DNA from: Salinicola endophyticus
GTDB taxonomy: Bacteria > Pseudomonadota > Gammaproteobacteria > Pseudomonadales > Halomonadaceae
Assembly (NCBI RefSeq): GCF_003206575.1
Contig: NZ_PZJO01000001.1
Location: 212,720 to 276,719 of the forward strand
Direction of reading: 5' to 3'
Length of the DNA: 64,000 nt
The notes beneath the pieces were generated by a model. The model ran no database searches. It had not been told where the DNA came from and saw only the letters and a list, made by a program, of their open reading frames with translations. Position numbers and translations under genes: made by a program. Of the stretch, positions 10,988-20,261 are shown piece by piece; the stretch's first letter is position 1; each line of letters begins with the position of its first letter.

Positions 10988-12694
10988 ATGACTGACCCCC
11001 TTTCCACCGCCGTCCAGGCCGCCACCGGCCGGGGCTGCGACTCGACCCGTCGGCGTCTGGTCGGCACCCTGCTGGGCGCCGGACTAGGCGCTGGCCTGAG
11101 TGCCGGAATGAGCGGCTGCGCCGCGCCGCTGACAGCCAGCGCGCGCGCACCGACCCCAGGGCGCCAGGTCGAGATCTTCTATCTGGCCGATACCCTGGAG
11201 TGCCTCGGCCCCACACGGATCGTCGCGCCCGCCACCTATCTCGGCCCGGCCGAGATGCTCGGCGCCGCCCCCTGGGCCACGGCGGCCGGCGTGACCACGC
11301 TGGCGGGCAGCGCTGCCGCCGAGTGGGCCGCACTCTATACGCCGCGCAGCGCCGCCCGGCGCCACACCGCAGGCTATGGCGGTCTGGCCGCGCAGCTCGA
11401 TCGGCTGCGCCGGGAACTCGGTGCCGAACGCACCCTGACACTGGAGAACGGCCAGTGCTGGAGTGGCAGCGGCCTGGGCCATCTCGCCAACGGTAGTGCC
11501 GGCGTCGCCGCCAGCCGCCTGCTGGCCAGCGACGCCCGGGTCAGCAGCGACGAGCGCACGCTGTGGCCACAGCGTGCCGCAGCGCTCTACCGCGACTACG
11601 CACGCCCGGTGCTGGGCAATCTGGCCGCGCCGCCCGCCGGCGTCAGCGCGGCGACCCGCTTCGAACGCGATGGCGTCCAGGTGGCGGTGGTCGGCGCCAG
11701 CGATCCCAACGCCCTGGACGAGACCCGCTCCCTCGATCAGTGGTACCAGGCCCTGGCCGAGAGCGTGGCAAAGGCTGCCGCAGCGGCCGAGCTGGTGGTC
11801 CTGCTGGCCGATACCGGCAGCGCCACCGCGCGCTGGCTGGCCGCGCGGCTGCCACAGGTCGATCTGGTGCTGGCCGCCCGTGGTCAGGATTTCTGGCCCC
11901 GTCTGATCGCAGTCGACAATGCCCACGGCGCCCCGGTACCGCTGTGTCTCCCCGGCAGCCACGCCAGCGGCTTCTTTCATCTCAGCTGCCGCAGCACCCG
12001 CGACGGCTGGCAGATCCACGCCGATTTCCAGCGCAACGACATCGCCGCGGACGCCGCGGCCGCCGATCACCAGACGCGCTTCGACGCCCTGCGCGCACCC
12101 TACGCCGGCTGGCTCGACCGCCCGCTGGGCAGCGCCCCCGATTGGCTGTGGCGCCGCGACAGCGTCGGTGGCACCTGGGACGGCCTGATCGCCGCCGCCC
12201 TCACCGGGGATAGCGACACCACCCGCGCGCTGCTGCCGGGGCTGCGCCATGACACCCTGCTGGCCCCTGGCGAGACGATCACCCGCGACCACCTGTGGCG
12301 CCTGAGCGGCGGCCATCCGGCCCGGGTCGTCGAGCTAGCACCGCACGCCGAAGCGCTGGCGCGCCTGCTCGAACGGGCGCTGGACAACAGCCTGGGTACG
12401 CCGCTGATCCTCAATGACAGCCGCGACCTGCCGCGTCTCTCGGCGACCCACTGGACGCTCGACTACGGTGCTGCCACCGGCGCGCGCGCCCATCTCGACA
12501 CGCTGCCCGAAGGGCTCACCTGGCGCAGCTTCAGCGCCCGCCCCCAGGCCGGCGGCGAACCGCTGTGGCAGCGCCTGGAGCGCTATCTCGGCGACCACGG
12601 CGGCACGCCGCCGGCCCCCACCCCGCCGAGCCTCGAGGCGCGCTACGTCGACGGGCATCCCGGTTGGCATCCGCAGGCGCGTCTGAGCACATGA
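10988..12694 (+). CDS. SoxB/5'-nucleotidase-like Tat lipoprotein, apparently lacking most metal ligands
   Basis: 568 residues. The N-terminus has RRR (21-23), a hydrophobic region and lipobox MSGC (Cys 44), so Tat export and lipidation are likely. The order of recognisable segments follows SoxB and bacterial 5'-nucleotidases: a first strand at 61-68, TLENGQCWSGSGL (150-163), VVLLADTG (270-277), VLAARGQD (294-301), and a C-terminal domain with GETITRDHLWRL and LLERALDN. In active relatives these segments carry DxH, GGD, GNHE/GHWE, SHNG and GGHTH. Here they read DTL, NGQ, SSDER, ADTG and AARGQ, so only the first Asp (D68) of the two-metal site remains. It is therefore probably not a hydrolase of the usual kind. 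GGGAG precedes the ATG; the stop overlaps gspC by 4 nt. Pseudomonas secretion clusters have similar lipoproteins (I recall the names UxpA/UxpB); which it matches is unchecked. Confidence 0.72.
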   Translation: MTDPLSTAVQAATGRGCDSTRRRLVGTLLGAGLGAGLSAGMSGCAAPLTASARAPTPGRQVEIFYLADTLECLGPTRIVAPATYLGPAEMLGAAPWATAAGVTTLAGSAAAEWAALYTPRSAARRHTAGYGGLAAQLDRLRRELGAERTLTLENGQCWSGSGLGHLANGSAGVAASRLLASDARVSSDERTLWPQRAAALYRDYARPVLGNLAAPPAGVSAATRFERDGVQVAVVGASDPNALDETRSLDQWYQALAESVAKAAAAAELVVLLADTGSATARWLAARLPQVDLVLAARGQDFWPRLIAVDNAHGAPVPLCLPGSHASGFFHLSCRSTRDGWQIHADFQRNDIAADAAAADHQTRFDALRAPYAGWLDRPLGSAPDWLWRRDSVGGTWDGLIAAALTGDSDTTRALLPGLRHDTLLAPGETITRDHLWRLSGGHPARVVELAPHAEALARLLERALDNSLGTPLILNDSRDLPRLSATHWTLDYGAATGARAHLDTLPEGLTWRSFSARPQAGGEPLWQRLERYLGDHGGTPPAPTPPSLEARYVDGHPGWHPQARLST

Positions 12695-13203
12695 CCCTCC
12701 CGGCCTGGCTGAGCGCCCCGGCACAGTGGCTGGCGCTGTGTCTACTGGCGTGGCTGGCGGCCCAGGCGCTGACCGGCACGGCGCGGCTGCTGGCGCCGGC
12801 CGCCCCCGTCTTGGCGCCGACGACGGTCACCCTCGACCCCGCCGCGCTGCCGCCGGTACCCACAGCCTGGCAGCAGCAGGCCGCCGAGGCAGACACACGC
12901 ATTCCGCTCACCGACCTGCCCTACCGCGTGGTCGGCCGGGCACTGAGCGAAAGTGACGCGAACTCGCTGGTGGTGCTGGCGACGCCCGACGGCCAGCGCG
13001 CGCTGATGCCGGGCGACCGCATCGCCGCCAACATCACCCTGGCACGCATCGACGACGAGGGTGTGGTGCTGTCCCGCGCCGGGCGGCTGGAGCGGCTGCC
13101 CTGGCCCGAACCGACCGCCGCGCCGAGCGGGGGCATCTCGCCCGCCGCTTCGACCACCGCCGCTACCGCTTCTTCATCCACGCTTTCGGAGTCATCCCCA
13201 TGA
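12691..13203 (+). CDS. gspC: GspC, inner-membrane connector of the type II secretion system
   Basis: 170 residues: a short cytoplasmic N-terminus, one membrane helix (about 10-28), a Pro-rich linker and the homology region (about 70-130, LPYRVVGRALSES and GQRALMPGDRI) that binds the secretin. There is no C-terminal PDZ or coiled-coil domain; a Ser/Thr/Ala-rich tail ends the protein. GspC links the inner-membrane platform to GspD and takes part in substrate choice. The ATG at 12691 overlaps the preceding stop by 4 nt, and the gspD start overlaps its own stop in the same way. Confidence 0.88.
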   Translation: MTLPAWLSAPAQWLALCLLAWLAAQALTGTARLLAPAAPVLAPTTVTLDPAALPPVPTAWQQQAAEADTRIPLTDLPYRVVGRALSESDANSLVVLATPDGQRALMPGDRIAANITLARIDDEGVVLSRAGRLERLPWPEPTAAPSGGISPAASTTAATASSSTLSESSP

Positions 13204-15440
13204 GCTCCCTGCCATCTCGATCGGCGCTCACGCTGCTGCTGGCCCTGCTACCAGCGCTGCTGCTGGCGACCCCGGCCCTGGCCCAGTCACAGCCCCAGAC
13301 GCCCACGGGCAAAACGGCCGGTGCCGCCACGGATGCCACCCCGCGCTATGACGTCGACTTCCAGGAGACCAGCCTGCGCGAATTCATCGACAGCGTGGGG
13401 CGGATCACCGGCCATGAGTTCCTCGTCGACCCGCGGGTCCAGGGCACCATCTCATTGACCAGCCAGCGGCAGTTGAGCGCCGACGAGCTCTACCGCCTGT
13501 TCCAGAGCGAGCTGCAGATCAACGGCTACGCCACGGTCCCGCTCGGCGGCGGACAGGTGCGTATCGTGCCGGCCCAGGCCTCGCGCACTCAACCGCTGCC
13601 GCTGGGTGACGCCGCCAAGGGTGCCAGCGTCGCCACCGGCGTGATCGAGACACGCAACCTGGACGCCGCCACCCTGGCCAACGTGCTGCAGCCGCTGGTC
13701 GACAGCCAGGTGGGCACGGTCACGCCATGGCCGGAGAGCCATCTGGTGGTGGTCACCGACTGGCGTGACAACCTCCAGCGACTGACTCAACTGGCCCAAC
13801 GCCTCGACCGCCAGCGCGATCTCCAGGCCGCGGTGCTGCCGCTGGCGCACGCCTCTGCCGACGAGCTCGCCGACACTCTGGACACGCTGATGCAACGCGA
13901 GGGCGGCGGTCAGGTGAAGGTGGTGGCCAACCCGCGTGCCAACGCCCTGGTGGCCTACGGCGACCCCGCCGGGCTGGCCCGGGTGCGCCAGCTCGTCGCC
14001 TCTCTGGATGCGCCCCAGGCCCAGGCCCAGCAGCGCAACACCCGGGTGATCTATCTCAACAACGTCAGCGCCGAATCGGTGGTCGCGGTGCTCGGCGGGC
14101 TGACCGGCGAGCGCTCCCAGAGCGCGGGGGGCACCGACTCCAGAAACCAGGTGCAGCAGCTGCTCCAGCGCGCCAGCGGCGGCGATAGCGCGCTGCAGGG
14201 CGGCCGCCTCGGCGCCATGGGTGACACCGGCGGCAGCGGTCTGCCCGCGCTGCCGGATGCCACCAGCCGCAACGCCGCCGTCGCCGGTACCCTCGGCGCC
14301 GGCGACGAAGCGGTCGGCTTCGCCGTCCACCCTTCGACCAACGCCCTGGTGCTGATCGGTCCGCCGGCGCGGCTCGACGCCTACGCCAGCATCATCAAGC
14401 AGCTCGACATCCGCCGCGCCCAGGTGGCGGTGGAAGCGATCATCGCCGAGATCACCGAGTCCCGCGCCAAGCGCCTCGGCGTGCAGTGGCTGTTCGGCGA
14501 TCTCTCCGGCAGCGGCACCGTGCCGGTGGGCGGTTTCAACTACGCCGCCAACGGCCAGCCGGGGATCAATGCCATCGCCGGTGCCGCCGCACGCAACGAC
14601 ACCAGTCAGCTGGCGCGGCTGCTCGGCAGCATCACCGGGGCCAGCGCCGGGGTCGGCCGAATCAGCGACAGCGGGGTGAGCTTCGCCGCCCTGCTCGGTG
14701 CGCTGCAGAGCGACAGCGAGACCAACCTGCTGTCGACCCCCTCGCTGACCACCCTCGACAACGCCCAGGCCTATATCCTGGTGGGCCAGGAGGTCCCTTT
14801 CGTCACCGGCTCCACCACCTTCAACGAGAACCCCTACCAGATCATCCAGCGCGAGGATATCGGGGTCAGCCTGCGCATCCGCCCCTCGATCAGCTCCGAC
14901 AACACCATCCGCATGGACATCGTCCAGGAGGTGTCGTCGATCGACCCCAACGTCCAGGCCTCCGACGTGGTCACCAACAAGCGCGAGATCGAGACCTCGG
15001 TGATCACCCGCGACGGCGGCATCGTGGTGCTCGGCGGGCTGATCAGCAACGCCGGCAACTCGAGCTCGGCGCGGGTACCGCTGCTGGGCGATATCCCGCT
15101 GCTCGGCAAGCTGTTCCAGTACAACCGCGACGATCGCGAAAAGCGCAACCTGATGGTGTTCATCCGCGCCCGGGTGCTGCGTGATGCCGCCCAGATGGAC
15201 AGTGCCACGGCTGAAAAGTACCGCTACATGCGCGCCCAGCAGCTGCTCGCCGGATTCGACGACGACCAGGCGCTGGCGCCCTGGACGGCGGCGAACACGG
15301 CCGTCGGCGGCATGTCTTCGGCTGCCGCGGGAATGGAGGGTGCGAGAAGGGATGGCGCGGCGCCGAGCGCGCCGGGGCAGCCGCGCTGGAGCGCGCTGTT
15401 CCCCGATCAGCGCAGCCGCCTGGGGAGCCTGGCGCCATGA
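13200..15440 (+). CDS. gspD: GspD, type II secretion secretin
   Basis: 746 residues with a Sec signal peptide (about 1-28, ending ATPALA). The periplasmic part begins with an N0 domain (DVDFQETSLREFIDSVGRI) and N1-N3 repeats to about residue 390; a Gly/Ser-rich loop interrupts N3. The C-terminal secretin domain (about 400-650) has the signatures VPFVTGSTTF, GVSLRIRPSI and VVLGGLISN. It forms the multimeric outer-membrane channel. The last 80 residues may be the S domain that binds a pilotin. The gene overlaps gspC and gspE by 4 nt each. Confidence 0.97.
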   Translation: MSSLPSRSALTLLLALLPALLLATPALAQSQPQTPTGKTAGAATDATPRYDVDFQETSLREFIDSVGRITGHEFLVDPRVQGTISLTSQRQLSADELYRLFQSELQINGYATVPLGGGQVRIVPAQASRTQPLPLGDAAKGASVATGVIETRNLDAATLANVLQPLVDSQVGTVTPWPESHLVVVTDWRDNLQRLTQLAQRLDRQRDLQAAVLPLAHASADELADTLDTLMQREGGGQVKVVANPRANALVAYGDPAGLARVRQLVASLDAPQAQAQQRNTRVIYLNNVSAESVVAVLGGLTGERSQSAGGTDSRNQVQQLLQRASGGDSALQGGRLGAMGDTGGSGLPALPDATSRNAAVAGTLGAGDEAVGFAVHPSTNALVLIGPPARLDAYASIIKQLDIRRAQVAVEAIIAEITESRAKRLGVQWLFGDLSGSGTVPVGGFNYAANGQPGINAIAGAAARNDTSQLARLLGSITGASAGVGRISDSGVSFAALLGALQSDSETNLLSTPSLTTLDNAQAYILVGQEVPFVTGSTTFNENPYQIIQREDIGVSLRIRPSISSDNTIRMDIVQEVSSIDPNVQASDVVTNKREIETSVITRDGGIVVLGGLISNAGNSSSARVPLLGDIPLLGKLFQYNRDDREKRNLMVFIRARVLRDAAQMDSATAEKYRYMRAQQLLAGFDDDQALAPWTAANTAVGGMSSAAAGMEGARRDGAAPSAPGQPRWSALFPDQRSRLGSLAP

Positions 15441-16948
15441 CCGCGACACCGAGCCTCTCCGCCAACGACGATAGCGTCGCACCGCTGCCCTATCGGCTGG
15501 CCAAGCGTGCCGGGGTGGCGCTGGCCCCGGGCGCCCACGGCTACCGCCTGCTGTGCCGCGACACCACCTCGCCGCTGCAGCTCGAGGTGCTGCAGGATAT
15601 TCAGCGCCGCCTGGGCCGCGCCGAGGGCTGCGAGTGGCTCGACGGCGACACCTTCGAGGCGCGTCTGGCCGCGCTACACGATGGTGAGCGCGCCGACAAC
15701 GCAGCGCTGCTGGAGGGCCTGGCCGAGCACGTCGACCTCGACAGCCTGATGCAGGAGCTGCCACGCGCCGAGGATCTACTCGAGAGCGAGAACGAGGCGC
15801 CGGTGATCCGGCTGATCAACGGCGTCTTCTCCGAAGCCCTGCGCCTGGCCGCCTCGGACATCCACGTCGAGCCGTTCGAGCGCGAGCTGGTGATCCGGCT
15901 GCGGGTGGATGGCACCATGCGCGAGGCGCTGCGTCCGCCACGGGTGCTGGCACCGGTGCTGATTTCGCGGATCAAGGTGATGGCGCGGCTCGACATCGCC
16001 GAGAAGCGCCAGCCCCAGGATGGCCGCATCACCGTACGCGCCGCCGGCCGCGACGTCGATATCCGCGTCTCTACCCTGCCCGGCATCCACGGCGAGCGGG
16101 TGGTGATGCGTCTGCTCGACAAGCACGCCGCGCTGCTCGACCTCGACCGCCTGGGCATGCCGCCGGCCGTGCTCGAGCGCTACCGCCGGGTACTCGAGCA
16201 GCCCAACGGCATCCTGCTCAACACCGGGCCCACCGGCTCGGGCAAGACCACCACCCTCTACGCCAGCCTCAATGCGCTCAACGACCGCAGCCGCAACATT
16301 CTCACCGTCGAGGACCCGGTGGAGTACGCCATTCCGGGTATCGGCCAGACCCCGGTCAACCCCCATGCCGGGCTGACCTTCGCCCGCGGTCTGCGCGCCA
16401 TCCTGCGCCAGGACCCGGATGTGATCATGATCGGCGAGATCCGCGATCTGGAGACCGCCGCCACCGCGGTGCAGTCGAGTCTCACCGGCCACCTGGTGCT
16501 CTCGACCCTGCACACCAACAGTGCGCTGGGAGCGATCGCGCGCCTGCGCGACATGGGCATCGAGCCGTTTCTGCTGGCGACCAGCCTCAAGGGAGTGATG
16601 GCGCAGCGCCTGGTGCGTCGGCTGTGCCCGGCGTGCTGCGAGTGGCGCCCGCGCCGGGCCGATGACGCCCAGTGGCTGCCCGGCATCGAGACGCTGTCGC
16701 GGCTGGCCGAACCCCAGGGCTGCGACCACTGCGACCACAGCGGCTACCGCGGCCGTCTGGGGCTTTACGAGTTCATCCCCATCGACGCCCGACTGGCCGG
16801 CCTGATCCATGAGCGCGCCCCCGAGGCGGCGCTGGCCGAGTACGCCTTCGGCCAGGCCTGCGCCCAGAGTCTGGCGCAGGCGGCGCTGGCGCGGCTGGCG
16901 GCGGGCGAGACCGCCCTCGACGAGGTGCTGCGTGCGATCCACCGCTGA
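15437..16948 (+). CDS. gspE: GspE, type II secretion ATPase
   Basis: 503 residues. Walker A is GPTGSGKTT (264-272), Walker B lies around IMIGEIRD with Glu 334, and the zinc-binding tetracysteine module is CPAC (397-400) and CDHC (429-432). It is the cytoplasmic hexameric ATPase that drives pseudopilus assembly through GspL and GspF. The N-terminal domain (about 1-100) is the part that binds GspL. A 126-nt gap, the largest in the operon, separates it from gspF. Confidence 0.97.
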   Translation: MTATPSLSANDDSVAPLPYRLAKRAGVALAPGAHGYRLLCRDTTSPLQLEVLQDIQRRLGRAEGCEWLDGDTFEARLAALHDGERADNAALLEGLAEHVDLDSLMQELPRAEDLLESENEAPVIRLINGVFSEALRLAASDIHVEPFERELVIRLRVDGTMREALRPPRVLAPVLISRIKVMARLDIAEKRQPQDGRITVRAAGRDVDIRVSTLPGIHGERVVMRLLDKHAALLDLDRLGMPPAVLERYRRVLEQPNGILLNTGPTGSGKTTTLYASLNALNDRSRNILTVEDPVEYAIPGIGQTPVNPHAGLTFARGLRAILRQDPDVIMIGEIRDLETAATAVQSSLTGHLVLSTLHTNSALGAIARLRDMGIEPFLLATSLKGVMAQRLVRRLCPACCEWRPRRADDAQWLPGIETLSRLAEPQGCDHCDHSGYRGRLGLYEFIPIDARLAGLIHERAPEAALAEYAFGQACAQSLAQAALARLAAGETALDEVLRAIHR

Positions 16949-17074
16949 GCTTGCCCCTAGCGCTGACCTCAAACTGCCATTGTCCGTGGGTCAGACTACG
17001 TCGCCATCTACGCCCGTCATGACCGTCGCGATGCGTGACGGGTGCCATATCGACATCGCTACTGGGGAGAGTCG

Positions 17075-18280
17075 ATGCCCACCTATCGCTATCTGGCCCT
17101 GAGCCCCGACGGCCGCCGCCAGCGCGACGTGCTGCAGGCCGAGAGCGAGCGCCAGGCGCGCCAACTGCTGCACGAGCGTGGCCTGTTCCCGCGCCGGCTG
17201 GCGCTGGTGCGCGATGCCGGCGCCCCGGGGCGACCGGGTCGCGGGCGCCTCGATCCCACCAGCCTGGCGCTGCTCACGCGCCAGTTGGCGACCCTGGTGG
17301 AGGCGGGCATTCCGCTCAGCGACGCCCTCGACGCCCTCACCCGCCAGGCCGAGCGCCAGCGCGAACGCGCGCTGCTGCTGGCGGTGGGCAACCGGGTGCG
17401 CGAGGGCCACTCGCTGGCCGACAGCCTGCGCCCCCACTCGAGCTTCGACCTGCTCTACCGCTCGCTGGTCGCCGCCGGCGAGCGTGCCGGGCGCCTGGCG
17501 CTGGTGCTCGAACGCCTGGCCGACCATCTGGAACGGGTCCAGGCGCAGCGTCAGAAGGCGCGCACCGCGCTGGTCTATCCGCTGGTGCTGGCGGGGGTGT
17601 CGCTGGCGGTGGTGAGCGGGCTGATGACCTGGGTGGTGCCACGCCTGGCGCAGCAGTTCGAGCGCTCCGACATGGCGCTGCCGTGGCTGACCCGGCTGAT
17701 GATCGGTCTCTCCCAACTGACGCTGAGTCTGGGGCCGTGGCTGTTCGCCCTCCTGCTGCTGGGCCTGCCGCTGGCGCTACGCGTGCTGCGCCGTCCGGCG
17801 CCGCGGGCACGGCTCGATGCCCTGCTGCTGCGCCTGCCACGCCTGGGCGAACTGATCCGGCTGCTCGACACCGGGCGCCTGACCCGCACCCTGGCGATCC
17901 TCACCCGCAGCGGCATCGCCCTGCTGGAGGCGCTGCGGGTGAGCCGCGACACCCTGGGCAACCATGGCATGCGCGAGGCGGTGGCGCTGATCGAACAGCG
18001 GGTCGAGAGCGGGGTCAGCCTGCACCGGGCGATGCAGGAGTCGGGACGCTTCTCGCCCTCGCTTCTGCACATGGTCGCCAGTGGCGAGGCCAGCGGCACC
18101 CTGGACAGCATGCTCGAGCGCATCGCCGATGCCCAGGAGAGCACCTTCAACCGCCGTGTCGACATGGCCCTGGCGCTGTTCGAGCCGCTGATGATCCTGG
18201 TCATGGGCGCGGTGGTGCTGACCGTGGTGCTCGCCATCCTGCTGCCGATCATGCAGCTCAACAGCAGCGTGGCGCTGTGA
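17075..18280 (+). CDS. gspF: GspF, inner-membrane platform protein of type II secretion
   Basis: 401 residues. Two repeated GspF domains contain the family motif RQLATLVEAGIPLSDAL (69-85), and membrane helices lie at about 167-188, 211-236 and 367-392. It is the polytopic platform protein that contacts GspE and GspL. An in-frame ATG lies 33 nt upstream, but the ATG at 17075 follows GGGGAGA at good distance and gives the usual MPTYRYLAL N-terminus. Confidence 0.96.
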   Translation: MPTYRYLALSPDGRRQRDVLQAESERQARQLLHERGLFPRRLALVRDAGAPGRPGRGRLDPTSLALLTRQLATLVEAGIPLSDALDALTRQAERQRERALLLAVGNRVREGHSLADSLRPHSSFDLLYRSLVAAGERAGRLALVLERLADHLERVQAQRQKARTALVYPLVLAGVSLAVVSGLMTWVVPRLAQQFERSDMALPWLTRLMIGLSQLTLSLGPWLFALLLLGLPLALRVLRRPAPRARLDALLLRLPRLGELIRLLDTGRLTRTLAILTRSGIALLEALRVSRDTLGNHGMREAVALIEQRVESGVSLHRAMQESGRFSPSLLHMVASGEASGTLDSMLERIADAQESTFNRRVDMALALFEPLMILVMGAVVLTVVLAILLPIMQLNSSVAL

Positions 18281-18371
18281 CGCCCAGCGCGCCGCGCCGA
18301 CGCCATCAGCGCCCATCCGCCATTAGTCCATCGGCAATCATTAGCCCGCATGCCATAAGAGAGGAAACGCC

Positions 18372-18812
18372 ATGACACGCCCTCCCCGCCCCGGCCACCA
18401 GTCCGGCTTCACCCTGCTCGAGATCATGGTGGTGATCTTCATCATCGGTCTGCTGGTGGCGATCGTCGCCCCCAATGTGCTGAGCAATCAGGACGATGCC
18501 ATGCAGCAGAAGGCGCGCGCCGATATCTCGACCCTCGAGCAGGCCCTCGACATGTATCGTCTCGACAACTACCGCTACCCCACCACCGAACAGGGCCTGG
18601 CGGCGCTGATCACTCCGCCCCAGGTCGCACCGCTGGCCGAGAACTACCGCGAAGACGGCTATATCCGGCGACTGCCGGAGGACCCCTGGGGCCACCCCTA
18701 TCACTACGCCAGCCCCGGCCAGCATGGCCGGGTCGACCTCTACAGCCTGGGCGCCGACAACCAGCCCGGTGGTGAGGGCATCGATGCCGACATCGGCAAC
18801 TGGATGCTGTGA
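18372..18812 (+). CDS. gspG: GspG, major pseudopilin
   Basis: 146 residues. A short leader ends at G12, followed by the prepilin peptidase site FTLLE and a hydrophobic helix. The C-terminal part has the GspG marks: NYRYPTTEQGL, LPEDPWGHPYHY and a calcium-binding-type Asp/Gly loop YSLGADNQPGGEG. It is the main subunit of the pseudopilus. No gspO peptidase gene is in the window, so processing must rely on one elsewhere. Confidence 0.97.
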   Translation: MTRPPRPGHQSGFTLLEIMVVIFIIGLLVAIVAPNVLSNQDDAMQQKARADISTLEQALDMYRLDNYRYPTTEQGLAALITPPQVAPLAENYREDGYIRRLPEDPWGHPYHYASPGQHGRVDLYSLGADNQPGGEGIDADIGNWML

Positions 18813-19285
18813 GGTCTCGTGGCGCCCGGGGCTTCTCGCTGATCGAACTGCTGGTGGTGATCGTGATCATCGCCCTGGGCTCGAGCCTCGCCGTGGCCTG
18901 GCTGGCGGGTACGCACCCCGGCGAGCGGCTCGACCGCGAGGCCCGCGAACTGGCCGGCGCATTCCGCCTGGCCGCGGATGTCGCCCGGGCGCGCCAGCGG
19001 GTGATCGGCTGGCAGCCGCTGGCCGAGGGCTACCGCTTCGTCAGCTGGCAGCCCGGCCACGGCTGGCAACCCTTCGGCGAACGCCTGGGGCTCGACCCCC
19101 AGCGCTGGAACCCGCCGCTGCAGCCCAGCCGTCAGCCGCCGGCCGCCGACACCACCACGCCCTGGCTGGTGTGGCTGCCCGACGGCGAGGTGGTGGGCGC
19201 GCATATCCGCCTGGCGGGCGATGGCGCCAGCCGTACCCTGGCGGTGGATGCGCTCGGGGTCAGCGTGACAGGCAGTGGGCAATGA
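18809..19285 (+). CDS. gspH: GspH, minor pseudopilin
   Basis: 158 residues beginning with GTG at 18809, which overlaps the gspG stop. The prepilin cleavage site is G8/FSLIE, followed by one membrane helix. The rest is a divergent beta-rich pseudopilin head with Trp-rich stretches (WQPLAEGYRFVSWQPG). It is one of the minor pseudopilins of the secretion pseudopilus. Assignment to H rests on position between gspG and gspI and on the FSLIE motif. Confidence 0.85.
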   Translation: MRSRGARGFSLIELLVVIVIIALGSSLAVAWLAGTHPGERLDREARELAGAFRLAADVARARQRVIGWQPLAEGYRFVSWQPGHGWQPFGERLGLDPQRWNPPLQPSRQPPAADTTTPWLVWLPDGEVVGAHIRLAGDGASRTLAVDALGVSVTGSGQ

Positions 19286-19656
19286 GTGTCAGGCACGCCC
19301 AGCGCGGCTTCACTCTGCTCGAGGTGGTGGTGGCACTGTTCATCCTGGCGCTGATCGCGGTGATCGTCGCCCAGGGCGTGCAGCAGCGCGTGCGCATCGC
19401 CGAGAGTGCGGCGCGTCGTGCGCCGCTGCTGCTGTGCGCGCGGGAGTTCGAGAGCCGCGCGGCGCTCGACCACTACTGGCCGCGCCTGGGCACCCAGCAG
19501 GGCGAACTGAGCCAGGCGGGACACACCTGCTGGTGGCGCCTGACGGTGACCGCCACGCCGATCCAGCGCCTGCGTCAGGGGCGCCTGGCGCTCTACGACG
19601 ACCCGGCCCGTGAGAACCCGGTACTCACCTTCACCCTTTATCTGGCACCGCCATGA
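19282..19656 (+). CDS. gspI: GspI, minor pseudopilin
   Basis: 124 residues starting at the ATG at 19282, which overlaps the gspH stop by 4 nt. The prepilin site is G9/FTLLEVVVALFILALIA. The globular part is short, as usual for GspI, and has a Cys and Trp pair (HTCWWRLTV) near position 80. GspI forms the tip complex with GspJ and GspK. The frame is open upstream across gspG and gspH, but only this start gives a pseudopilin leader. Confidence 0.88.
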   Translation: MSVRHAQRGFTLLEVVVALFILALIAVIVAQGVQQRVRIAESAARRAPLLLCAREFESRAALDHYWPRLGTQQGELSQAGHTCWWRLTVTATPIQRLRQGRLALYDDPARENPVLTFTLYLAPP

Positions 19657-20261
19657 GACCGCCAGCCGAGTCGTCGCCGCGCCAGCGCGGCTTCACCCTG
19701 CTCGAGGTGATGATCGCCATCGCCCTGACCGCGCTGGTCGGCATCGGCGTGGCGGCACTGGTCAACCAGCTGGTGACGGTCCGCGAGCGCTTCGCCGAGC
19801 CGCCGCCGCTGGCAACGGAGATCGACTTCAGCCGTCTGCTCACGCGGCGCCTGGAGGCGCTGGTACAGCGCCCGGTGCACGAACGCGGTCTGGTGCTGTT
19901 CAACCTGCCGCTCGCCTATCGCGCCGACCTGTCACGGCTGGAGTGGGTCTCGCTGGGCGCGGCAGCGCTGCCGGTGGGCGACTTCTACACCCGCCTGCGC
20001 CGCCAGCGCCTGCAGTGGGATCGCGACGGCGCCACCCTGACGCTCGACTCCAGCGGGCTGCTCGACGCCGCCGGTGAGCCCGAGTGGCAGCGGGTGGCGG
20101 CACTCGACGACGTCACTGCGCTGACGCTGGAATTCTTCGCCGCCGGGCGCTGGCTCGCCGCCCCGCCACCGAACGGGATCGCCCAGGGCGTGCGCGTGCA
20201 GTGGCAGCGCCACGGCCGGCCGGTGACCACCACCGCGATACTGCCGGAGCTGCTGCCATGA
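19653..20261 (+). CDS. gspJ: GspJ, minor pseudopilin
   Basis: 202 residues. The prepilin site is G13/FTLLEVMIAIALTAL, followed by a head domain of family length with segments such as RLEALVQRPV and LLDAAGEPEWQRV. It belongs to the I-J-K tip complex. It overlaps gspI by 4 nt, and the gspK start overlaps its own stop. Confidence 0.9.
   Translation: MRPPAESSPRQRGFTLLEVMIAIALTALVGIGVAALVNQLVTVRERFAEPPPLATEIDFSRLLTRRLEALVQRPVHERGLVLFNLPLAYRADLSRLEWVSLGAAALPVGDFYTRLRRQRLQWDRDGATLTLDSSGLLDAAGEPEWQRVAALDDVTALTLEFFAAGRWLAAPPPNGIAQGVRVQWQRHGRPVTTTAILPELLP

Noticed and set aside
13452-15764. A 770-codon open frame on the minus strand across gspD and the start of gspE
   Set aside because: It mirrors the plus-strand coding of two clear genes. 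Long antisense frames are common in GC-rich DNA, and this one has no domain or start signal.
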